A stretch of DNA of 64,000 nt from Gramella sp. Hel_I_59. Its GTDB lineage: Bacteria; Bacteroidota; Bacteroidia; Flavobacteriales; Flavobacteriaceae. Of the stretch, positions 9,321-16,755 are shown in pieces (position 1 is the first letter of the stretch; every line of letters begins with the position of its first letter). The translations under genes and the position numbers were made by a program. The notes beneath the pieces are model-generated. The model was not told the DNA's origin. It searched no databases and saw only the letters and a list, made by a program, of their open reading frames with translations. The DNA lies in contig NZ_VFME01000001.1 of assembly GCF_006714895.1 (NCBI RefSeq), positions 1-64,000 on the forward strand. The letters run 5' to 3'.

Positions 9321-9357
9321 TTGAATCCAGCGCGTCTACCAATTCCGCCACTCGAGC
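9276..9357 (-). tRNA. tRNA-Leu (anticodon CAA)
   Basis: An 82-base class II tRNA read from 9357 down to 9276. The acceptor GCTCGAG pairs with CTCGAGT (first pair G-U) and the discriminator is A; CCA is not encoded. The anticodon stem CTGGA/TCCAG encloses the loop TTCAAAA, giving anticodon CAA for UUG codons. The long variable region and the T-arm GCGGG-TTCGATT-CCCGC are clear. An integrase follows its 3' end, so it is the likely integration target and has been kept intact. Confidence 0.97.
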
Positions 9358-9367
9358 TTGTGGACGG

Positions 9368-9395
9368 CAAAAATATAAAAAAAATGTAACCGCAA
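9368..9395 (-). promoter_or_regulatory. Bacteroidota-type promoter of tRNA-Leu
   Basis: On the minus strand TTG (9395-9393), a 17-bp spacer and TATTTTTG (9375-9368) match the consensus TTG-N17-23-TAnnTTTG exactly. The -7 element ends 11 bases before the mature tRNA 5' end. Confidence 0.75.
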
Positions 9396-9580
9396 CTTAT
9401 AAATTGCAGAAAATGTAGAGAAACACATCTATACATTCGTTTTAAAACTCAATCAGTTTTATCAACCTCTTAACTAACTAAATACTAGGGTTTTGTGAAA
9501 TGTAGAAAATTTTTATCACCGATGTAAAAGCAATTGAATTTTGACATACATTCGCCCGATTTTAAATTATATCACATAAA

Positions 9581-9814
9581 ATGAAAAAACAATTTTTTGG
9601 TGCTTTAGCACTTGCTCTTATGGTTGCAACCATCTCTTGTACAGACAAGAAAGAAGATTCTACTGAAACTCCTATCTCTCCGGTAGCAACTCCGGTAGAT
9701 GCTGAAGCTTCTCTAGATCAGGATTCTGAGACTACATCTGAAATGATGAGCTCTGAAACTGCGATGGATACTACTGTAACGCCTGAAGCAACTTCTGAAG
9801 TTCCACAAATCTAA
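9581..9814 (+). CDS. Small acidic lipoprotein
   Basis: 77 residues. The N-terminus is MKKQFFG plus a hydrophobic stretch ending in ATISC, a lipobox-like cleavage site with Cys20 as the lipidated residue. After KK the mature part is a low-complexity, Ser/Thr/Glu/Pro-rich acidic chain without Cys or fold-like pattern, as seen in many small flavobacterial envelope lipoproteins. A strong terminator follows, so it is a single-gene transcript. Function unknown. Real coding is supported by the signal peptide and the terminator 22 bases downstream. Confidence 0.75.
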   Translation: MKKQFFGALALALMVATISCTDKKEDSTETPISPVATPVDAEASLDQDSETTSEMMSSETAMDTTVTPEATSEVPQI

Positions 9815-9836
9815 GAATATTACTTCCTAAGATTAG

Positions 9837-9859
9837 AGCCCTGTTTACAGGGCTTTTTT
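9837..9859 (+). terminator. Intrinsic terminator after the small lipoprotein gene
   Basis: Perfect 7-bp stem AGCCCTG/CAGGGCT with a TTTA loop, followed directly by a T-rich tail. It follows the lipoprotein stop by 22 bases. Confidence 0.85.
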
Positions 9860-10066
9860 ATTTTTCATCACTTCCTGAATTTCAGATTCAAATCAGAGTT
9901 TTCTATTTTCTGAGGTGATGAACAGCTTTCTTCATATTCAAGCCTGAACATTATATTGCAATAGACTCATTCAGAAGTCATCATTAAGAAGCTACCATAA
10001 GCCGGCTAAGACCTAAGGATGATATTTCAAGTCCTGGAACCATTCCAGAAAGGCTTAGGTTCATCT

Positions 10067-10096
10067 TTGCAATTTTATGAATTAGTCGTACTTTCG
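10067..10096 (+). promoter_or_regulatory. Likely promoter of the HupE/UreJ-like gene
   Basis: TTG (10067-10069), a 19-bp spacer and TACTTTCG (10089-10096) match the Bacteroidota consensus with one difference in the -7 box. The predicted transcript start is about 14 bases before the ATG at 10117. Confidence 0.5.
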
Positions 10097-10116
10097 ATGC
10101 CCTATAACAGCGTACT

Positions 10117-10704
10117 ATGTCACAATTTTGGGTTTATTTCGAGCTTGGTTTAGATCATGTTTTAGATTGGCAGGCTTATGACCACGTTCTTTTTCTAGTT
10201 GTCCTGGTAGCTTCTTATGGTTTCACGACCTGGAAAAGAGTACTTGGCCTGGTAACTTTATTTACTGTTGGACATACTCTCGCATTGTTTCTTTCGGTTT
10301 ACAAGATCCTCAAAGTAGATCCCAATTATGTAGAGTTTCTAATTCCAGTTACGATACTCGCTACTGCGATTTTCGATATTGCCACTGCCGGTAAAAAAGT
10401 TCGGAATACAAATTACAACCTTCTCTATTTTACAACTGCTTTTTTCGGACTCGTTCACGGACTTGGTTTTTCTTCCTATTTTAAAATGATCGCTTCCGGG
10501 ACCAGCAATAAGTTCTGGCCTCTGGTGGAGTTCGCTCTCGGGATCGAAGCTGCACAGATACTCGTAGTGCTGGCCGTGATGATCATTGGATTTGTTTGTC
10601 AGAATCTATTAAAGGTCTCTAAAAGGGACTGGATCATAGTTACTGCTTCTATCGTGATTGGAGTCATTTTACCAATTCTGCAGGAAACCTATCTCGCATT
10701 GTAG
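10117..10704 (+). CDS. HupE/UreJ-family membrane protein
   Basis: 195-residue integral membrane protein with about six hydrophobic segments. Conserved family-like motifs are visible: YDHVLFL near residue 22, LFTVGHTLAL near 49-58, FGLVHGLGFSSYF near 111-123 and a later GIEAAQ. Histidines in these helices could bind a metal. HupE and UreJ proteins are linked to nickel or cobalt transport for hydrogenase and urease, but no such genes are nearby. In Bacteroidota this short form stands alone, so the substrate is uncertain. It has its own predicted promoter and is followed, after a gap of about 90 bases, by dCMP deaminase. Confidence 0.8.
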   Translation: MSQFWVYFELGLDHVLDWQAYDHVLFLVVLVASYGFTTWKRVLGLVTLFTVGHTLALFLSVYKILKVDPNYVEFLIPVTILATAIFDIATAGKKVRNTNYNLLYFTTAFFGLVHGLGFSSYFKMIASGTSNKFWPLVEFALGIEAAQILVVLAVMIIGFVCQNLLKVSKRDWIIVTASIVIGVILPILQETYLAL

Positions 10705-10792
10705 ATTTAAACACTACGAATCATAAAGTTTCGCAATAATCTTTTAATTTGCAGGTAATTAATAATGCATTGCAAAGAGCTAGTGAATACCT

Positions 10793-11227
10793 ATGAATCA
10801 GCAAAAACAACTCAAATTTGATCGGGCATATCTTCGTATCGCCCGGGAATGGAGCAAATTATCACATTGTAATAGAAAACAGGTTGGCGCGTTAATAGTT
10901 AAAGACAGAATGATCATTTCTGATGGATACAATGGTACCCCAAGTGGATTTGAAAACTTCTGTGAAGATGATGAAGGCTACACAAAATGGTATGTCCTGC
11001 ACGCTGAAGCAAACGCGATTTTAAAGGTAGCTGGTTCCACGCAGAGTTGTAAAGATGCCACTTTATACATTACGATGTCACCTTGCAAGGATTGTAGTAA
11101 GCTTATTCATCAATCCGGGATTAAACGCCTGGTTTATCAAATTGATTATAAAGATAATGCCGGGCTGGACTTTCTTCGGAAAGCTGGCGTGGAGCTGGAG
11201 CAGATCACTGAACTGGAAGAAAATTGA
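10793..11227 (+). CDS. dCMP/CMP deaminase family protein (ComEB-like)
   Basis: 144 residues, the usual length of zinc-dependent deoxycytidylate deaminases. The zinc and catalytic signature is complete: His70-Ala-Glu72 and, further on, SPCKDC with Cys98 and Cys101. The segment DGYNGTPSGF (residues 44-53) is typical of dCMP deaminases, which convert dCMP to dUMP for thymidylate synthesis. The enzyme acts in the cytosol. Its stop overlaps the TTG start of the S41 protease by 4 bases (TTGA), so the two are co-transcribed, an arrangement I recall as common in Flavobacteriia. High confidence in family; dCMP versus related substrates is inferred from the motif. Confidence 0.93.
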   Translation: MNQQKQLKFDRAYLRIAREWSKLSHCNRKQVGALIVKDRMIISDGYNGTPSGFENFCEDDEGYTKWYVLHAEANAILKVAGSTQSCKDATLYITMSPCKDCSKLIHQSGIKRLVYQIDYKDNAGLDFLRKAGVELEQITELEEN

Positions 11228-12816
11228 AGAGAAGAAATAAAATATATACCCCTTTACTTTTAAGTATCGCCTGTGCCGCGGGATTGATCCTGGGCGCAAG
11301 ACTTAACTTCGATACCGGCGATGAATTATTCTCTGCCAACCCAAAAAAGCAGAAGTTAAATCGGCTTATCGATTATATAGATTATGAGTATGTTGATGAT
11401 GTAAACACAGATAGCATCGTAGATATTACTGTCAACAAAATTCTTGAAAACCTAGATCCACATTCGGTATATATTCCGAAGGATGAGTATGCGAAAGTCA
11501 GCGAGAACATGAAAGGTGATTTCGTTGGAATTGGCGTAAGCTTTTACCAGGTGAATGATACAATCGTTGTCATACAGGCTCTCGAAGGGGGACCCAGTGC
11601 AAAGATCGGGATTCGCGGCGGAGACCGGATATTATATGCTAACGGGAAAGCTCTTTTCAAAAGTGATGTGACAGAGGACTCCGTCATCGCACAACTAAAG
11701 GGAAAGGAAAACTCAAAAGTTGCTCTAAAAGTTCTTCGGAAGGGAAGCGACGAGTTGCTTACATTCAATGTAAGAAGAGGTGTTGTCCCCATAAAAAGCG
11801 TCGATGCCAGTTATATGCTTACCAAAGAGCTTGGTTATATAAAGATCGATCGTTTTTCTGAAACTACTTATGAAGAATTTAGTGAAGCCATACAGGAACT
11901 AAAAGCCAGTGGCGCTACACAAATTGCATTAGATCTAAGAGACAACCCTGGAGGATACCTTTCTGAAGCCATCAATATAGCCGACGAATTTATCAAGGAC
12001 GACAAACTAATTCTGTTCACTAAAAATAAAAGTGGCTCTATCGAAGAAACCTTTGCTCAGAGGGAAGGTGAATTTGAAAACGGGAAAGTTTTCGTCCTTA
12101 TTAATGAAAATTCCGCTTCCGCCAGTGAAGTGGTAGCCGGAGCTTTACAGGATAATGATGTAGGAACTATCGTTGGGCGTCGCTCCTATGGAAAAGGTTT
12201 GGTACAACGCGAAATGGAACTGGGTGACGGTAGCGCTGTAATACTTACCATAGCGAGATATTATACTCCTACGGGAAGATCTATTCAGAAACCATATGAT
12301 AATGGCAATGAGTCCTACTTCAATGATTATATGGAAAGATATGAAAATGGGGAATTAAGCAGCAGGGATTCTATCGTTACCAATGACAGTCTTCGTTATA
12401 TCACTCCCGGTGGAAAAGTCGTATATGGCGGCGGCGGAATCATCCCGGATATTTTTGTTCCCAAGGATACGAACCTGGAAAAGGAAAAACTCACCTTACT
12501 CCTAAGAGGTGGTTATATGAGCCGATTTATATTTGATCTTCTGGAAAAGGACCGGACATTTTACAACAATATTACCAGGAAAAATTACCGCGAGAAGATC
12601 GAAATCACAGATAAGATGATTTATGATTTTAATCGCTATTTAAAATATCAAAACATTGGTTTAGGAAATGTTAGTGAAGAGCGTAAGCCTATTTTGAAGA
12701 AATATTTAAAGGCTGAAATTGCACAGCAACTATTTGGCACTAATGTATTTGAACGGTATTTAAATGAAGATGATCGATTAATCGAGAAAATAATCCAGTT
12801 GTCGATGGAAAAATAA
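11224..12816 (+). CDS. S41-family C-terminal processing peptidase with PDZ domain
   Basis: 530 residues beginning with a TTG codon inside the upstream stop. An N-terminal signal anchor (residues 8-25) places it at the inner membrane or periplasm. Order of parts: N-terminal helical region, PDZ domain (about 98-185) with EGGPSAKIGIRGGD, then the protease core. The catalytic serine lies in NSASASE (Ser299) and the lysine in SYGKGLVQ (Lys324), the 25-residue spacing of CtpA-type Ser/Lys peptidases. Such enzymes trim or degrade envelope proteins from the C-terminus. The C-terminal 100 residues are helical and charged. Coupled to dCMP deaminase by overlap. Family certain; physiological substrate unknown. 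Confidence 0.95.
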   Translation: MKRRNKIYTPLLLSIACAAGLILGARLNFDTGDELFSANPKKQKLNRLIDYIDYEYVDDVNTDSIVDITVNKILENLDPHSVYIPKDEYAKVSENMKGDFVGIGVSFYQVNDTIVVIQALEGGPSAKIGIRGGDRILYANGKALFKSDVTEDSVIAQLKGKENSKVALKVLRKGSDELLTFNVRRGVVPIKSVDASYMLTKELGYIKIDRFSETTYEEFSEAIQELKASGATQIALDLRDNPGGYLSEAINIADEFIKDDKLILFTKNKSGSIEETFAQREGEFENGKVFVLINENSASASEVVAGALQDNDVGTIVGRRSYGKGLVQREMELGDGSAVILTIARYYTPTGRSIQKPYDNGNESYFNDYMERYENGELSSRDSIVTNDSLRYITPGGKVVYGGGGIIPDIFVPKDTNLEKEKLTLLLRGGYMSRFIFDLLEKDRTFYNNITRKNYREKIEITDKMIYDFNRYLKYQNIGLGNVSEERKPILKKYLKAEIAQQLFGTNVFERYLNEDDRLIEKIIQLSMEK

Positions 12817-12831
12817 TATTTTAGGACGCTC

Positions 12832-13134
12832 ATGAATGAATTCCTGGAATACCTTTCAGCGATCTGGCCGCTTACCCCGTTACTGCTATTTATACTTGCA
12901 GTAACTTTCCGACTATTAGATAACAGTACTTCCTTATTTCTACAAAAAGATATTCTTGTGAATCATTCCAATGTTTCCAGGGGATTGATGCGTGACGCCA
13001 TGAAACATAATGAGGATGAACGCTTTAAGAGCAAACTCAAAACCGCACTTATCTTTAGGAATCTGCATCACGGGCTTATGATCCTTGCCGCAATTACACT
13101 TCCAATAAGTTTGATCCTGTTCTTTCTACGCTAG
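12832..13134 (+). CDS. Small membrane protein, hypothetical
   Basis: 100 residues with two hydrophobic segments (about 9-27 and 79-98) separated by a charged, helical loop containing RGLMRDAMKH. No signal peptidase site or known motif. It starts 15 bases after the S41 protease stop and may be the third gene of that operon. Its stop overlaps the end of the convergent oxidoreductase gene by 9 bases. Function not recognised. Confidence 0.65.
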   Translation: MNEFLEYLSAIWPLTPLLLFILAVTFRLLDNSTSLFLQKDILVNHSNVSRGLMRDAMKHNEDERFKSKLKTALIFRNLHHGLMILAAITLPISLILFFLR

Positions 13135-13743
13135 CTTATCATGGATTTTGCTATGCTCACCGTTATTCCACTCAGTTAGAATATCAGTTGCAACTGCTGC
13201 ACCACTGCCCGCAGCAATTGAATATTGACTACGCCAACCTGCTAAAGTTCCAGCTACATAGAGTCCCTTGGTTACCAAATGATCAACATTCTGTAACTGG
13301 ATTCGTTCTTTCTCTGCTTTTGCTTTTTTATGCGGAATCACATACTCCTCCAAACCTTTAATTCGCATTGGACTTGTGTAACCAGTAGCGATAACAAGTC
13401 TTTCTGAAGTATACACATTCTTGTTTGTAGTTAACTGGAATCCTTCAGATAAAGACAAAATTTCTTTCGCTTTCTCCTTCGGAATAAGTTCTACATCTGG
13501 ATAAAGTTTTTCTAAATGCAGAATACTTTTCTCAAGGAGCACCTTACCATTGGTTCCGGGAGCTATTCCGAAGGCATTATTGAGCAAAGCCGAGTTTAGG
13601 TGAGAGTTCCTGTGATGTAACAAAATACCTACTTTTCGATTTAAAGCGTAAGGCTTCTCGAGAGCAGAACCAAGCACGAGTGCACAGGAAATACCTGCTA
13701 CTCCAGCTCCAACAATTAATACATCATAATGGAAATTACCCAT
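13126..13743 (-). CDS. Compact FAD-dependent oxidoreductase, thioredoxin-reductase-like
   Basis: 205 residues with an N-terminal dinucleotide-binding motif VGAGVAG (residues 11-17), a middle segment LVIATGYTSP and a C-terminal GLYVAGTLAGW, the second FAD contact of the thioredoxin-reductase fold. It is about two thirds the length of thioredoxin reductase. The separate NADPH domain and the CxxC redox pair are missing, so ordinary thioredoxin reduction is unlikely. Such short FAD proteins occur in Bacteroidota and are usually annotated only as oxidoreductases. The start overlaps the small membrane gene upstream by 8 bases, placing it last in a marC operon. Substrate unknown. Confidence 0.8.
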   Translation of the reverse strand: MGNFHYDVLIVGAGVAGISCALVLGSALEKPYALNRKVGILLHHRNSHLNSALLNNAFGIAPGTNGKVLLEKSILHLEKLYPDVELIPKEKAKEILSLSEGFQLTTNKNVYTSERLVIATGYTSPMRIKGLEEYVIPHKKAKAEKERIQLQNVDHLVTKGLYVAGTLAGWRSQYSIAAGSGAAVATDILTEWNNGEHSKIHDKLA

Positions 13744-13930
13744 GTTTTCGTGAAATCGTTCTGGAAACCAGAAGGATCGACATCAAAATGATCACACAAA
13801 GACTTGCAAGAATAACGATAAGCGCATTTGCACTATCACCTTCAAGAAGAGCATTGAGATCAAGTGAACTTACGCTCACTCCAATAAAAACAACAGCTAG
13901 GAAAATGATGAAATAAATAAAATACTTCAT
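13736..13930 (-). CDS. Small two-helix membrane protein
   Basis: 64 residues with two hydrophobic segments (about 3-22 and 36-56) joined by an acidic loop and ending in a basic tail RTISRKHG, which predicts a cytoplasmic C-terminus. It overlaps the marC-type gene by one base and the oxidoreductase by 8, so all three are translationally coupled. No family recognised; coupling suggests a function linked to one of its neighbours. Confidence 0.7.
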   Translation of the reverse strand: MKYFIYFIIFLAVVFIGVSVSSLDLNALLEGDSANALIVILASLCVIILMSILLVSRTISRKHG

Positions 13931-14508
13931 TAGAATAAATTCTGAATATTTGCGGCGAAAAGCTTCACGGCGATAGCAAGTAAGATCACTCCAAAAACTT
14001 TTCTAATTACATTAATACCCTGAGATCCAAGAATCTTCTCGATACGTCCGGAAGATTTAAGAACCAGGTATACAAATATAATATTGAATATGATAGCGAC
14101 AATGATATTTATTGTTTCATATTCTGCCTGCAAAGAAACCAGAGTAGTCATCGTTCCCGCTCCTGCAACCAATGGGAATGCCAAAGGTACTATAGACGCA
14201 GATTCCGGAGCATCGTCTTTATAAAGACTAATTCCCAGGATCATTTCCAAAGCCAGGAAAAATAAGATAAAGGAACCGGCCACAGCAAATGAGTTCACAT
14301 CAATTCCAATCAAATTCAGGATCTCTTTTCCCAGGAAGAGAAAGACTACCATAAGACAACCGGCTACGATCGATGCTTTTTCACTCTGTATGTGACCTAC
14401 TTTTTTACGCAGATCTATAATGATAGGAATACTTCCTACGATATCTATTACCGCAAAAAGAATCATCCCAGCGGTGAATATTTGCTTGAAGTCCAATACT
14501 TTAAACAT
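13930..14508 (-). CDS. MarC-family (UPF0056) integral membrane protein
   Basis: 192 residues with six hydrophobic segments, the normal size and topology of MarC proteins. Characteristic pieces are visible: FAVIDIVGSIPI near residue 18-29, LALEMILGI in the middle and PLAFPLVAGAGTMTTLV near 127-143. MarC proteins were once linked to multiple antibiotic resistance, but the transported substrate is unknown. It is first in a three-gene minus-strand operon with a small membrane protein and a compact FAD oxidoreductase. Divergent from the DUF3109 gene. Family assignment strong; function open. Confidence 0.9.
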   Translation of the reverse strand: MFKVLDFKQIFTAGMILFAVIDIVGSIPIIIDLRKKVGHIQSEKASIVAGCLMVVFLFLGKEILNLIGIDVNSFAVAGSFILFFLALEMILGISLYKDDAPESASIVPLAFPLVAGAGTMTTLVSLQAEYETINIIVAIIFNIIFVYLVLKSSGRIEKILGSQGINVIRKVFGVILLAIAVKLFAANIQNLF

Positions 14509-14630
14509 AGTCTAAATCTTTAAAAATAAGCGGCAAAAGTAATTCAAGATTTCTGATTGACAATCGATGAGATTATTAATTTTCTATAAATTTTGGAGGC
14601 CATTTCTTTAGGTCTATAAAAGGATAGATT

Positions 14631-14638
14631 TATCTTTG
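14631..14638 (+). promoter_or_regulatory. -7 element directly before the DUF3109 gene
   Basis: TATCTTTG matches the Bacteroidota -7 consensus TAnnTTTG exactly but lies only 4 bases before the ATG at 14643. The transcript would then be leaderless or nearly so. A convincing TTG at -33 is missing. Confidence 0.45.
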
Positions 14639-14642
14639 CAGC

Positions 14643-15215
14643 ATGTTTCAATTAGGTAAGACTTTAGTTTCTGAGGAGATCATCAAGAATGATTTTTTGT
14701 GTAATCTTTCTGCATGCAAAGGCGCATGCTGTATAGATGGTGAAGCCGGTGCTCCGGTAGAGCCAGAAGAACGTGAGATCATGGAAAGGATTTACCCTAA
14801 AGTGAAGCAATATCTTCGTCCTGAAGGTATAGAAGCCATCGAACGCCAGGGTGTTTATATCACCCGCGAAAACGGGGAAATTGAAACTCCGCTAATCAAT
14901 GATGCAGATTGCGCTTACGTAACCTTTGATGAAAAGGGTACAGCACTCTGCGGAATTGAAGAAGCTTATAACCAGGGCGATATTGACTGGAAAAAACCTG
15001 TAAGCTGTCATTTATACCCGGTTAGAATCCAGGAATACACTTCATTTTCCGCAGTGAATTATCATCGCTGGGAAATTTGTGATGATGCCTGCAGTCTCGG
15101 AGCAGAACTACAGGTGCCCATTTACAAATTTGTTAAAGAGGCTCTGGTTAGAAAATTTGGCGAAGAATGGTATCAGGAATTAACTGTTATCGCAGACGAG
15201 ATTCAGAAAAAATAG
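14643..15215 (+). CDS. DUF3109 family cysteine-rich protein
   Basis: 190 residues, soluble. Cysteines occur in clusters: CNLSACKGACC near residues 20-30, DADC near 90, an isolated CGIE, SCHLYPVR near 120 and CDDAC near 145. This arrangement resembles zinc- or iron-sulfur-binding YkgJ-like proteins and matches what I know of DUF3109, widespread in Bacteroidota. The SCHLYPVR motif is typical of that group. Function is unknown; a metal-cluster oxidoreductase or metal-handling role is only inferred. Single gene, divergent from the marC operon. Confidence 0.88.
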   Translation: MFQLGKTLVSEEIIKNDFLCNLSACKGACCIDGEAGAPVEPEEREIMERIYPKVKQYLRPEGIEAIERQGVYITRENGEIETPLINDADCAYVTFDEKGTALCGIEEAYNQGDIDWKKPVSCHLYPVRIQEYTSFSAVNYHRWEICDDACSLGAELQVPIYKFVKEALVRKFGEEWYQELTVIADEIQKK

Positions 15216-15631
15216 ATCACCGGATTCCCCTTTTTAGCGTTTCTGAAATTTATCTGTGCTGTTAATAATTCTCTATTTTGTTTAATCTTTTACGCCCAAT
15301 CTTTTTCAAAAATTGATCTTGATGACTTGTTCTTACCTTGAATAAGATGAATTTACAACCATTTTCTACAGATCAAAACCATTAAACAAAGCCCCCAAAA
15401 ACGCTCTATACTGATGGTTTTCTTAAATAACCATTAACACATTATAGTTTTCTGTATACCAATGTTTTAGTTCGTTATTTTAACAATTATCTAAGAATAA
15501 TAGCACTTTTCACTGTTGAAAACTTTGTTGAAAAGGTTCCACCCTATTTCCCCTTTTATATGGCTGATTTTTAAATCTTTGTTAGAGAACGAAAGAACAA
15601 AAATCACCGATATACTTAAAACCTCCCATTT
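15216..15631. other. 416-bp intergenic region upstream of nrdB
   Basis: AT-rich, with no open frame I would defend. It must hold the nrd promoter, but no exact TTG-N17-23-TAnnTTTG match is visible. Two direct copies of AACCATTAA (15377-15385 and 15429-15437) lie 52 bp apart, with a near-inverted copy TGATGGTT between them. No clear NrdR-box pair was found by eye. Confidence 0.5.
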
Positions 15632-16609
15632 ATGTCTCAAATAGAACCAATTTTACAGGAAAACAAAGATCGATTTGTGATCTTTCCGATCAAACATAAT
15701 GACATTTGGGACTGGTATAAAAAAATGGAAGCTTGCTTCTGGACTGCGGAAGAAATTGATCTTCACCAGGATCTTACCGACTGGTCCAATAAATTGAACG
15801 CCGACGAGCGTTACTTTATAAAACATATCCTCGCCTTCTTCGCTGCTTCAGATGGTATTGTAAATGAAAACCTTGCTGAAAATTTCGTGAACGAAGTACA
15901 ATACTCGGAAGCTAAGTTTTTCTACGGTTTCCAAATCATGATGGAAAACATTCATTCTGAAACCTATTCGCTTTTAATTGATACCTACGTTAAAGATGAA
16001 AAGGAAAAGAATCAGCTTTTTACAGCTATCGAAGTTTTCCCGGCTATCAAGAAAAAGGCAGACTGGGCACTAAACTGGATCGAATCAGATTCGTTTGCTG
16101 AAAGACTGATCGCTTTTGCTGCGGTAGAAGGTATTTTTTTTAGCGGAGCCTTCTGCTCTATATTCTGGTTAAAGAAACGCGGACTCATGCCCGGACTTAC
16201 GTTCTCCAATGAATTGATCTCCAGGGATGAAGGAATGCATTGTGATTTTGCGGTACATCTGCATAATAATCACCTTGTAAATAAGGTTCCGAAGGAAAAA
16301 ATACGCAAGATCATTATCGATGCTCTTAATATTGAACGTGAATTTGTAACTGAATCACTTCCAGTGAGCCTGATTGGGATGAATGCGAAATTAATGACCC
16401 AGTATCTTGAATTTGTAACCGACCGACTTCTGGTAGAACTGGAATGTGAGAAAGAATTTAATGTTACGAATCCATTCGATTTTATGGACATGATTAACCT
16501 GCAGGGAAAAACGAACTTTTTCGAGAAAAGAGTGAGCGAATATCAGAAGGCAGGAGTGATGAATAAGGATAAAGAATCAGATGAAATCAGCTTTGATGCC
16601 GATTTCTAA
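15632..16609 (+). CDS. nrdB: Ribonucleoside-diphosphate reductase, beta subunit (class Ia)
   Basis: 325 residues, cytosolic. It carries the diiron-tyrosyl radical cofactor that activates NrdA for reducing ribonucleotides. Iron-ligand motifs are visible: Asp43 in [10 protein letters not shown], Glu105 and His108 in MENIHSETY, and the later VEG and RDEGMH segments. The radical tyrosine is Tyr112, four residues after His108, as in the eukaryotic-type R2 proteins whose YGFQ-MENIHSE-YSLLID block it shares. The conserved C-terminal Phe ending (DADF) fits the tail that docks onto the alpha subunit. Followed by nrdA after 146 bases containing hairpins. Confidence 0.97.
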   Translation: MSQIEPILQENKDRFVIFPIKHNDIWDWYKKMEACFWTAEEIDLHQDLTDWSNKLNADERYFIKHILAFFAASDGIVNENLAENFVNEVQYSEAKFFYGFQIMMENIHSETYSLLIDTYVKDEKEKNQLFTAIEVFPAIKKKADWALNWIESDSFAERLIAFAAVEGIFFSGAFCSIFWLKKRGLMPGLTFSNELISRDEGMHCDFAVHLHNNHLVNKVPKEKIRKIIIDALNIEREFVTESLPVSLIGMNAKLMTQYLEFVTDRLLVELECEKEFNVTNPFDFMDMINLQGKTNFFEKRVSEYQKAGVMNKDKESDEISFDADF

Positions 16610-16755
16610 AGTCCAACTGCGCTGCGCCCCCCAATGCAGCGCTTGTTGAGCTTTTCTAAGAATACCATTTAAAATCTAAAATTATTAATCCGGTTACAAA
16701 ACCGGGCAGGGATGCCTATGTTCAGACTTAAGCTCCCAAAAAACAATTCCAGCTT
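16610..16755 (+). promoter_or_regulatory. Structured intergenic RNA between nrdB and nrdA
   Basis: Hairpin one pairs GCGCTGC (16619-16625) with GCAGCGC (16636-16642). Hairpin two pairs CCGGTT (16690-16695) with AACCGG (16700-16705). Hairpin three is GGCA-GGGA-TGCC (16705-16716), with a GNRA-type loop. GAGCTT (16648-16653) can also pair with AAGCTC (16730-16735), enclosing the second and third. There is no T-run after the first hairpin, so it may process or tune the transcript rather than end it. A cis-regulatory RNA is possible but unproven. Confidence 0.45.

Noticed and set aside
10000..10062. Tiny frame on the minus strand before the HupE-like gene
   Set aside because: Only 26 codons, no spacing or composition support.
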